From Cytospora piceicola (taxonomy: Eukaryota; Ascomycota; Sordariomycetes; Diaporthales; Cytosporaceae), in NCBI GenBank assembly GCA_023375675.1, contig JALQBC010000002.1, positions 1,178,001-1,242,000 of the forward strand: 64,000 nucleotides of DNA, in the 5' to 3' direction. How positions within the stretch are numbered: the first letter of the stretch is position 1; each line of letters starts with the position of its first letter. Below are positions 38,789-49,131 of the stretch, piece by piece. Made by a program: the position numbers and the translations under genes. The notes under the pieces are model-generated. The model saw only the letters and a program-made list of their open reading frames with translations. It was not told where the DNA came from and did not search any database.

Positions 38789-39835
38789 TCACTCACCACC
38801 CTCTTCAGCCACAGGAGACGCCCGTGTATAAGTAGCCCCCACCCTCTTCCCATGGACAGCCCTCCTCCTCGGCAGTGCGTCCGCACCGCGCTTGGCTCCA
38901 AGAAGACTATCTATCGCCTTCGCCGTCGCCGCCATCGCCACCCCCTCCCTCACCCTCTTCGCGGCCGACTGCTGCGGCGTGCGCGGCGGGCTGCGCGGGC
39001 GGCCGGCGGCCGGGCGGGGTCCCGCCTGCGCGGGGGGGTTCGGCTGCGAGCCGGGCGGCGCGCTGGGGTCCCCGTCCTGGGGCTCGACGTCGTCGAGCGT
39101 GCCGGTCGCGGGGTCGTAGACGAAGCCGTGGACGACGAGCTCGTCCGAGACGGCGGGGTGGTTCTGCAGGAACCACCAGTCCTCGCGGGTGGCGGCGTGG
39201 GGGCACGTGAAGACGTCGAACTGCATGTCCCTGATCGAGGCCGCGCCGGCGCACTCGATCTTTCCGGGGTAGATGTGGCTCAGGACGTCGATGTTGGAAA
39301 AGTACTGCTGCACCTCGCAGTCACCTATTCAGACTCCTGGTTAGTAAGTGTTGGGAGAAGGGACCGTCTCTCAATTCGTGAGACATTGTTCTGGACCATA
39401 TCCCTTGGGCCGAGAGGCAGGTTCACAGGTAACTACAATTTCTTGGGCTGTACGTACGGTGCTTGATGATGAAAACCTCCTTTGTGCCCAGCAAGTGATG
39501 CGAGAGGATGATGTCCCGCAAGGCGGCTCTGGCGCTCCCACCTGCATTGCGTATGATATGAGCGTCGCCGGGATCAATGCCAAAGGCCTCCACGGGATCA
39601 ATACGAGCATCCATGCAGGTTACTGAATGGATGGGGCATGTAAGTCAGCTCGTCGGATTCAAGGACAAGATGTCAATGCGGCCATTTATGTGGGAGCAGA
39701 GGACGGGTACGAACCAATGAGATATCGCTTCTGAGGGAGACGCTTGAGCTTCCCCATCTTCCTCGGACGAGAGGCAGCATACTCCGCGTTGGCCTCAACG
39801 AGGTTGGCACGGTTTTCGGTCTCGACTGTGGCCAT
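38789..39835 (-). CDS. Beta-class carbonic anhydrase with a C-terminal extension
   Basis: Interconverts carbon dioxide and bicarbonate with a zinc ion. Exons 39835-39715, 39622-39458 and 39324-38789 join to 273 codons; the introns are 92 and 133 bp. The beta-class zinc ligands are visible: C43 in CMDAR (43-47, with the D45/R47 dyad), and H95 and C98 in HRDC. The conserved RNAGG (65-69) and SHHLLGT (81-87) are also present. The second core half contains YFSNIDVLSH and HPAVSDELVVHGFVYD, where the family fold normally ends. About 80 further residues follow; they are Pro/Arg/Ala-rich and encoded by very GC-rich DNA (about 38900-39110). No targeting peptide is seen, so a cytosolic location is likely. 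The enzyme call is firm; the extent of the tail depends on there being no further 3' intron. Confidence 0.85.
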
Positions 39836-40982
39836 TTTGATTATTTCACGAAGCCTGGAACTTTCGGGGGTGCAGTAGTAAGGCAGGTGATGAGATTCGT
39901 GAGTTGTGGGTGATGGCCGAATAAGCAGTTAAGTAGCTCATTCCAGGAAAGGTGTCGCAAAGAAAACATAGGGGGTGAGACTTGATGTCTGCTCTTTGTT
40001 GACAACAGGAGCGGGCCACTGGAACGACTGAAAACAGCCAATATTCATGGATTATACTTGACAATGGAATCCCTTTCCGGAAATTCTCGCCTGATTTTGT
40101 CAAGCCAAAAACATCGCTGTATTTTGATCTTGGAGAATTCATGTTTGATAATTATTCTGATCGAGTGTGCTGGTCAGTTCGCTGAGGCTCAGCCATAAAG
40201 AGAAAGCATGCAACCTTTCCACCAAGAACACCAATTGACAGACACCTGACCAGGTGTTCATAGTTCTGTATCATAGGTACATTTTGTGCGCTGGATTGCG
40301 TACAAGATCCAGGGCCGGTGTTGATTACAGGGAGTGGACAAAGGACTGCCTCGACCACGAGGAAACGCCACCGGGATTACACCAGTATCAGAACCACTCG
40401 TTGGGGAGCTTTCATCATAGGGAGGTGTGGCCCCTTAGCCTCGAGACCGGATAGAAAGGTCGGCTGGCGTGGTCCAGGAGGACAACTCTGCCAAAACGCT
40501 CTTGCTCCATCCATAATAACAGCTCGGAGAAATGACTAAGTGGTATCTATGGACTTCTGAAGGCTTGAGAGACTGGAGAACTGAATATCAAGAGCCATTC
40601 AAGCAGCATGGAACTTGAATATATCAGAGAAATAGATCAGGTACTTGTTCTCTAGTTATTAAAGTGGTATCAAGTGAGGGTATCAAGCAATTTCACCTCA
40701 TGGTATCATAAGTTCCTTTACGCATCCACATCGAACAAACAAACGACCAAATCCCCTGCAAAACTTAAGGTCCCAATAATTGTGTACACTTTCCAGCCCA
40801 ACATTGAAAAGGATCCAAAGCAAAACCGAAGCGTCCAAATTCCAAGTACCTGTTGACAATTATCAAGGAGAGGCGCTCCGAGTGCATTATTCTAATAATA
40901 AGAAAAGACAAACTGGGAGACCATCTCCAGTGGCTATCAGGGGGGGGGGGGGAGAGGGACAAGGCGAGCAAATGCCACTGAA
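39836..40982. other. Intergenic region
   Basis: Promoter side of the carbonic anhydrase gene and 3' side of the MARVEL-like gene. A short palindrome, ACACCTG-AC-CAGGTGT, lies near 40241-40256 and a 12-bp G homopolymer near 40940. No coding frame is supported. Confidence 0.6.
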
Positions 40983-41551
40983 CTAAACATCCCCTCGGGG
41001 GCGCGAGCGTCCCCACCTCCTCTTCCTCGCGCCACCATCGGCCGCAGCGTGGCGGCGCACCCAGTACAGCCCGATGGCGGCCGAGACGAGCCAGCAGATG
41101 GCCGACAGGAAGGCGAAGGCCTCGTCCGACTTCCAGGAGCCGCAGTTGGTGCCGCGCAGCCCGAGGCCGCTCCAGTTGAAGGTGCGGCCGCAGGAGCCGC
41201 CGAGGAAGCCGACGAGCAGGCCGAAGGCGGCGAACCAGCAGGCGGAGAGGACGACGTCGGCGGGCCAGTGTGCGAAGGAGCCGGAGAATGGGAGCAGCCA
41301 GAGGAGGGAGAGCAGGATGGACAGGCCGGCGACAACCTCGATGAAGATGAAGCGGCCCAGGGACCAGGAGGACCGGCCGTGCTGGGCGTGCAGGTAGTTG
41401 CCGGTGATGCCTGCGACGATGGACGCGAAGGCCAGCTTTGAGAAGGGGGGTGTCAGTATAGGTGTGTGTGTGTTGTCGAATATTGAGACTGGCGATATCA
41501 ACTTACCTCCGCCAGGCGGAATATCATGGAGACCAGGTCTGTTAGGATCAT
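40983..41551 (-). CDS. Small four-helix membrane protein, MARVEL-like
   Basis: Function unknown; MARVEL-type proteins in fungi are found in plasma membrane or vesicles. A very short exon 1 (41551-41507, 15 codons) encodes MILTDLVSMIFRLAE. A 71-bp intron (41506-41436, GTAAGT..CAAAG) follows, then exon 2 (41435-40983), for 165 codons in all. There are four hydrophobic segments at about residues 4-28, 44-65, 75-95 and 122-141. The loop between segments three and four has two cysteines (97 and 113), and the C-terminus is basic (RKRRWGRSRPRGDV). The four-span topology, loop cysteines and short first exon fit fungal MARVEL-domain proteins, but I see no diagnostic signature residue, so the family call is tentative. 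Without exon 1 the first membrane segment would be incomplete, which supports this start. Confidence 0.75.
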
Positions 41552-42555
41552 CTTGACTGATTTGCCTGCCGTATACTCAGTTGTAGTGTGGTGATGGCTG
41601 GTTGACTCTATTGAGCTGACGTATTGGTGTGTTTTCCAGACGTCTGGATATAAACAAAGCGCAGGAACCGAGGACGAAAGTGGTCTCTGCAGATGGTATT
41701 TATTCTGAAGCCCAAGAGCTCGTCATCTATAAGTCACGGTGAGTCGCACGCTTCTGGCTCCCAATGTTGTGACTTGGTCGCAGACTCCGGTTGCACAAGA
41801 CCAAAGCCACAGCCACACAGAAGCTTGATTTGACCGAGTCTCAGTCACAACCACGACCACAACCACGATCACTGACCCAGACGCCAATGCCAATGGTGCC
41901 CTTCAGCAACCGAGCAGTCAAGGACGGGCGCCAGTGACAAGCACCTGACAGCCCTGACAAGTCATAGCCACACCTGGCCACCTACCGCCGTGGCCCTCCC
42001 GCGTGAGACCTGCATTTGTGGCCAAGGTTTCTGTCTCTGTGGTGTGTCATTGCATCAGTGCCTGGTCCAGCCAGCTGGCGCGGGAGAGTTTATTGGTTTG
42101 AGGTCAGGGTCACAACACAGATCTGCCGTGTGGTCGTGGTCACCTTTATGGCCAGCCCCGTTCAGAAAAGAAAGGCCAATTTCCGAAAGCTTGTTACTTG
42201 TGGAATGTTAGCCAATCTTCTCATCCATCCAATATACACTGTTGCTTGTCGTTGGCCTCAAGTTTTCTCGTGAAGTCATAGCGTAGTACACTACCTAGGT
42301 AGGTGCATTTAGGCTCTGTGACACGTTCAAGGTTGCAGATGTGGCGTAATGATGCAGGCCTTTCTCGTAGGCCAATTACCGCCCATTAATTTGAAGGGCA
42401 GGGGTTTAATATAGGGTATCTTCTCAATCAGAATCCATGTTGGAAGTCACTTCCCTGTAACCGTTTGTGTTAAGCCACGAGCTTCTTCCAACGACATGCG
42501 ATTGCCTCCGCATGCCCAAAACTCCGAAACTTCCCAGGGTTCAGAAAGAGTTGCA
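41552..42555. other. Intergenic region next to the retrotransposon
   Basis: Normal base composition, ending sharply at the AT-rich retrotransposon. No gene seen. Several short CCACAACCACGACC-type repeats lie near 41850-41870 and an ACCTAGGT motif near 42293. Confidence 0.6.
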
Positions 42556-42708
42556 TATTATCACGTATCTGGGTATATCTGGGCCCACTCTATTATAGAG
42601 CTCGCTACTAATATAGTCTATATAAGGGAGCTTCCTACGCCTATTGTAAATAGTATATAATAGCAGTTAAGTTACTTTATTCGATATGCCCTGCTTTAGA
42701 TCGTCTTA
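42556..42708 (+). repeat. 5' LTR of the copia element
   Basis: Direct counterpart of 48962-49111. The two share long identical blocks, for example CTAATATAGTCTATATAAGG and GCTTCCTACGCCTATTG, and differ mainly by C-to-T and G-to-A transitions. The outer edge is uncertain by a few bases because the ends are mutated and no clear target duplication is visible. Confidence 0.88.
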
Positions 42709-45700
42709 GTTATAAGCCTAGCTTTTTAAACCCTTTTTTAGTAAAAATTTATCGAGCACTCTTCTCTTATCGTTTAAACGCTCTTTTCTTATAAAATAAT
42801 TACTTTAATTATATCTTTTAACAGCTTAAAATCTATTCTTATAGGCTTAGTACTTTTATACGATTATAAAAGCTATTTAACTTAGTTTTTTTAACTTAAA
42901 TTCTACTATATACTCCGTAGTATTTAAGAGTAAGTCGATCCTAAAGAGCTTAATTAGTTAAACTCTTTAACTAATATTCTTATATAACCTACGTTTAAAA
43001 GCGTACTTAATTCTAAAAGAGCAGCTACTTAAATAAACTATATTAAGTAACTCGAAAACTAAAATTAAAGCGATTAAGCTATTTATAACGCGGCTTTAGT
43101 TAAGCCGGAAAAATCTAATTACAATAAAGCCGTTCTAAAGCTCGATTAGCTTTAAAAGTAGTAGAATACGAGTAATACTATTACTTCGATCGTTTCGAAC
43201 TGTTATTTTATAGTCTAAAATTAAGTAAACCGTATAGTAAACGTTAGTTTACTTATTTTTACTTAAGTTAAAATCGTTATATAAAGTATTACTACGCTTT
43301 AAAAAGTTATTTAAGTATTAAAGGATTATCTAACCCCTTTTCTTTTAAGTATAAAAATAACCGCTATAAAAGAATATTAGGCGACGTTTAAAACGGCGAA
43401 AGTAAAAGAGAAAGACCCTTTTAAATAGTATACTTAATAATACCGAGTATTTTTCCGTATTTAAGTATACGATTTAACAGATATAAATAATATACTTACT
43501 ATTAAAGACTTTATTAACGCGGTTAATAAACGTATAGCTTTAAATTAAGCTAGCCGTATTATATAAGACCTTATTAAAAATAATAAGCTAAGTAACCTTA
43601 TACTTACTTTAAAGCAGCTCGGTATATAGTTTATTATTTTTAGCTATAAAAGAGCTAACCGCTTTTTTAAAGAACCTGTTATATTTACTACGTTTTTAAA
43701 TTAAGTATTTTAGAAAAGATCTTATAGTAATAAGCCGAAAGTTCTTTATCTATATAGCTAAACGTATTTATAATAACCTAAAAATTACGCTAAGCTCGAA
43801 ATAGTAATAAAGAGTTTTTTAAAGCTTACTTAAAAGCTCGGAAAAAGCTCGTTTACGTTTTCGTAAGCGAACGAAATACGTAAACGCCTTAAAGAAGTAA
43901 ACTAGTTTACTTTTAAAAGACAGCTTTCTAATAAAAGGTAGATTAAAGGTAAAAGTAAAACCGAATAAAGTTAGTTTATATATCTTAAAGAGATTAATAC
44001 CTTTTTCCGGGAATACTTTATTTTTATTAAATAAAGTATTTACTTAATTATCTACGCTTTCTTTTATTAACTTTTACGTAGTACTTTAATCGATAACTAT
44101 AAAGCTTTTTACTTAGTTAATACTATAGACTTATTTACTCCCGATTTAGTTTAAAAAGCCGAACCCGGTAATATAATAAAGGCTAGTATTACTACTTTTC
44201 CGATTACTATTAAAAAAACTCGAGTAATTAAAAACGTTTTTAATAAAGCTCGAGGACTTAATATAAAAAACTTAGTTTTTAAAAACGTTATATATATAAA
44301 AGGCTTTTATATTAATATTATTTCGGAAGCTTATTTAAAGTAGGCTAGTATATAGTATATAGGATTAAACTATACCTTTCGGTATAAAGCACTCGATAAG
44401 AACGTAGTAGTTAAGTAGTTAGTACGTTATTATAACCTAGTTTTCTTTAAATATAAACCTTTTTCTACCTATATAAACGACTAAATAATAATTTCGATAA
44501 ACGACGTTAGTATTATTACGTATACGATATTCGTAGTAACTTAAAAGAAAAACGCGTAGCCTTTATTAACTAGAAAAGATTTAAAGTATTTTTAATACTT
44601 ATAATTAAGGTATTTAAAGCTAAAAGCTTTAAAGGTAATAGTTTAAGCTATACGAAAAGTAAAGATTAATAGTATATAGCGTATAAAGTATAAGTACTAT
44701 ATAATAACGTATACCTTATATATAATATTAAAATAAGTTTTTAAAGACCGTTTATTACGTTTATTTTAGTATATTAACTAAAATCTATTTAATTTCCTGT
44801 ATAGGCTAAACGGTTCGTTTTAGCTATTAGTAATTAAAAACGAGTTCTCGGGAGTACTTTACGTAAGAATACTTCCGTCGAAAAGTAAAAGAGATATATT
44901 TCCTACGTTTAAAAAGTTTTAAAGTATAGTAAAAACTAAATATAAGCTTATAGTCTATAAGGTTTATTAAGATAACGAGAAAGCGGTAATCTTAAAGTAT
45001 AACAGTACTAACTATATAGAATAATACGTATATAAAAAAATCGAACTCGAGCTTATATTAACTTATATTTATAAGCCGAATAGAAGTAGTAAGCGTATAA
45101 GGAAAAAGGTTATTATTAAATCGATTAAAATACGTATTATAGCTAACTTACTTAAAAAGCTATAGCTATAAATAAGTACGGTAGCTATATATCTTTATAA
45201 CCGATCTTTATATTAAAAAAAAGTATAAGCGTTTTTAAACTAAGTACTTAAAACGTAGTTCGTTTAATATTTCCGTTAATATACTCTTTATTAAGTTTAC
45301 GAGCTTACGGTAAACCTACGCCTTAATTAAAGGAATATATACACGTATAGATACCGAGCGTATCTTTTAATTAAAAACCGAAAAGTAAAGCGTAGTAAAC
45401 GTTTATTTAAAGTATAACCGAAAGCGTATATCGGCTATTTAATAAGCTATAAAGCGTTTAATATCTATTTAATTTAAGTTTTTATAATTAATTAAGTAAT
45501 TACTATATATAACGTTATCTTCGATAAAAAGCTTTTTTATAAGCTAAAGAAAAAAGCCGATAGTTTAACTATACTCGAATACGTAAATATATTACTCGAG
45601 ATTATAAATAATAAGGTAATAAACGTAACTCTAGTTACCGAAACGTTCGGAATTCTTAGCGGTTCTGAAAAGTAGGCCGTTATAGTACGCCTACTAGAAA

Positions 45701-48144
45701 CTAAGCTTTTAAATAAGCCGTTCGAAAGCTCGGGGATAGAAAGTAAGCGACTATTAATAAAACTATCGAGCTTTAAAAATATACTTAACCTGTTATTTAA
45801 AATAACGAAAAGTAGTAGGCCGTTTACTTTAAATAGAAAGAGCTAGTAAAACCTAGCTTATAGTAAATAAGGTATATAAAACCTTTAATACAAAAGTAAT
45901 AAAGTTTTAAACGTAAATATACGACTTCTTTTACCGGATAAGAGAACAACCGGTAATACTATCGTAGTACGTATTAATAGTTTATTATAAGTAGGATTTT
46001 TTTAGTTTAGACGCTTTTAATAAATAAAGTAAAAACCGGGAATAAAAGTAAGCCGACGCTAATAAAAGCTTTCGCTAAAAAGCGGTAAAGCTTTTATAAT
46101 AATACTTTTTAAAGATAAACTAATTAACGTTTTAAAAAAACGTAAGTAGTTAACCTTTTTTAATACCTTTATACTTAATTAGTAAAAAGCTTTAAATAAA
46201 GGTAACCGAGTATATAAAACGCTATATATAGTTTTATTTATAGCGGTATAATAATACTTAGCCGCTTATAAAAGTATAAAACTCGTTTATTTTCTTTTAT
46301 ACCGAAATAAGCTTATTAAACCGTTATTAGATAATTAAAAAAAGCTTTAAAATTATTTAATAGCCGAGCTTTTTATAAAAGCTATATACTTAAAACTTTA
46401 AACTTTAATTATAAAAAGAACGTAATAAAAGATAAATAAAGATATAGTCGATAGCCGGCTATTCCTTTTTAAATAGGTTTTTATATATAAATAAAATAAA
46501 GACAGCTTTTTAAAACGTAAGAAAGTATAAATATATATATATATAGCGATCTTTAGCCGGTTAATATACTTTAAAGTACTTACGTAACTACGCTCGCTAT
46601 ACGGTTATTTCGAATTATTATTACTATAGCTGCTTAGTTTAATTTTAAAATTAAGTAGTTCGATATAATAAACGTTTTTTTAAACGCCTTACTTAAAGAT
46701 AAGCCGGTTTACTATAAGCTCCTAGATAGCTTTAAAAAGCTTAAAAAGTACGTATAGCTACTAAACGTATTATATAAACTATAAAACGCTTTATTACTAT
46801 AGTATAAGGAATTTATATTTATACTTAGAAAGCTCGGTTTAAAATTTAATAAAGAAAAGTAATATTTCTTTTAAAACGAGTATAAGATTATTATTATAAT
46901 ATTCTATATAAATAATTACCTTATAATCTATTATAAACGTAACTAATAAAAAGCTTATAAAGTAATCGATAAGCTTATATAAACGTATAAAGTAAAAGTT
47001 TAAAAAGTAGTAGAATAATACCTCGGAGTTTATATTATTAAAGATAAAGTAATAAGATATATTTACCTTACTTATAATTCTTATATTAAAAAGATTATTA
47101 AACGTTTTAGGTTAATAAAACGGAAATCCTTAAGTATCTTTTTACTATTTATACCGTTTAAAAAGTATAAAGGAGTAGCGATAAAAAAGCAAATTAAAAC
47201 GTATTAAAAATAAGTTAAATTACTTTTATACTTAACGATAATAATTTAAGTAAACGTAGCCTTCTCTTTTACTTAGCTTTTTTACTTTTTAATAAATCCC
47301 GGCTTAAAGTATTTAAATACTATCGAGTAAAGTATTTTATATCTTTATAGCTTATATACGCTTTCGATTCGGTATAAAAGCGATTAAAAGAAAGTCTTTA
47401 TCTTTATAGTAAATACTTCTTTTATAAACGATAAAGAATTTAAACGATCGTTTTATAAGTATATTATAATACTTTATAAAAGGCTTATCTATTAATAAGC
47501 TGCCCGGCAGAATACTATAACTATGTTAATTATTAAAGTAAAGCTTTTAAGTATAGTATACGTAGTAAAAAAGCTTATAGCGATTAAAAGGCTATTCCGA
47601 GATTTAGCCTTTAATATCGAAAGCTTATAAAACCTTTATAATAATAACTAGTAAACTATTAAGTTAATCGTTAAAGATAATAAAAGAATAACTATAAAGC
47701 TTTATTATATTAATATTTATAATATATAGCTTAAATAAAAGTATATTAAAAGCTTATTTTATATATAATATATACCTACCGAGCTTATACCGGTAAATAA
47801 GCTTATAAAAAACCTATTAAAAGTATAATTCGAATATTTTAAAGTACTACTAAATCTTTATAACGTTATATAGTTATTTAAAACGAATATAAAAAAAGAC
47901 TTTTAATTTTAAAAAGATTACCTTTTACCGGTACTATAAAGCTTAAAACGTAAACTTTTACTTAAAAAAGTAAATTAACTAAAGTATATAAGCCTTTTTT
48001 TACTTTACGTTTAAACGTAGTACGTTCTTTATTTTTATCTTTATCTTACTTTTCTTTTTTATTCTCTTCTTTCTCTTATTTATTATAAACGGAAAAGTCG
48101 TTTTTATTTTATTCGTCTTTTTTATTTTCGACTTTACCGAGTAG

Positions 48145-48650
48145 TACTTTTATATAAAGGTAAGCGGCAGATATAGCTTTAAAAATTACGTCGCCTTTTT
48201 TAAAAAGCTCGATAAGCTCGGTAGTAACGTAAATAATAAGCTCGGAAACCGGCTTATATTTATACCCCGAGGTATACCGAATATAATAAGTAAAGCGACC
48301 GAGGTTAGCTTAATCGAAATAAGTATTAGTCGAACGGCCGATAAAAGTAAAGCGGAAGTAACTAACGTAAAAAACGTCCCGGTAAACGCCGGAACCGCTA
48401 TTATCGTTATTCGACTAAGTAGTAAACTACTTAAAGTAATTAACGAAAAACACTTAAAAACCTAAAATAAGTAGTATATACGTAAATAGCTAGCTTATAC
48501 TAAGCTTATTACTCTTTCGAAGAGCGTTTATAAAGAAAATCGCCGGGGTAGGGAATTTTTTTAATAAGCTTACCTTACTTTTAAAGTTAGTTTTAAACTA
48601 AATAAAAGCTCGGAAAAGGCTTATTTACCTTTTTTACGACTAGCGCGAGT
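48145..48650 (+). pseudogene. Trace of an extra 3' ORF inside the copia element
   Basis: Downstream of the RNase H trace one plus-strand frame is open for 106 codons (48145-48462). It continues to about 48650 interrupted only by TAA/TAG codons, which would be Gln codons before RIP. The stretch is less AT-rich than the rest of the interior, with several CpG-containing codons. It encodes a Lys/Ser-rich, hydrophilic protein with no family I recognise. Gag normally precedes Pol in copia elements, so a coding trace here is unexpected. It may be an additional element gene or captured host sequence. Confidence 0.45.
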
Positions 48651-48961
48651 ATCTTAATAGAGGTAAAAGGCGGTATTTTATATATATACGTATATATTTA
48701 TATATATATATATATATAGGTTTATTAGCTTAAAAAATATAAAAAAGCGTAGCGTAAAAAGAAAAAGAGCTTTTATAAGTTTAAAGGAAGTACTTAAGGA
48801 GTATATAGTAAACGTTATTTTATTATATTATATTTATTTAAAAGCGCTATTATAGCTATTAAAGCCTTTTATAGCTATATTTCTTTTATTATTATTTAAA
48901 ACATTATAATAGTAAGCTTACGATACGTATAATAGACGATTCGAGTATCGTTTAAAAGGTA

Positions 48962-49111
48962 TGTTATATATTTAGGTATATCTAGGCTTACTTTATTATA
49001 AAGCTTACTACTAATATAGTCTATATAAGGGAGCTTCCTACGCCTATTGTAAATAGTGTATAATAGCAGTTAAGTTGCTTTATTCGATGTGCCCTGCTCT
49101 GGATCGTCTTA
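48962..49111 (+). repeat. 3' LTR of the copia element
   Basis: Matches the 5' LTR over about 150 bp and retains more of the unmutated bases (for example GATGTGCCCTGCTCTGG against GATATGCCCTGCTTTAG). It starts TGTTATAT, consistent with the usual TG at LTR starts. It ends about 20 bp before the last readable part of the HET pseudogene. Confidence 0.88.
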
Positions 49112-49131
49112 TATATCTATATACACTTCGG

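Larger units (their letters stand above)
42556..49111 (+). mobile_element. RIP-degraded Ty1/copia LTR retrotransposon, about 6.56 kb
   Basis: A dead element with two direct LTRs of about 150 bp and a 6.25-kb interior, inserted in plus orientation. The interior is extremely AT-rich and almost free of CA/TG, with most former CAA/CAG and TGG codons now stops; this is the RIP signature. Coding traces still read in copia order. A protease-integrase junction trace (NVIYIKGFYINIISEAYLK) lies near 44290. The end of integrase reads GYKAFNIYLI..NVIFDKKLFYK (45430-45560). Reverse transcriptase shows a trace of the LYGLRQSP-LW block (about 46760) followed by FYINNYL, formerly YVDD (about 46900). RNase H ends with traces of ADGLTKNL (about 47790). 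About 1.1 kb of extra sequence precedes the 3' LTR. No intact gene remains. Confidence 0.93.

Noticed and set aside
38609..39466. 285-codon plus-strand frame over the carbonic anhydrase
   Set aside because: Arg/Gly-rich translation produced by GC-rich antisense DNA; the minus strand carries the zinc-ligand motifs.
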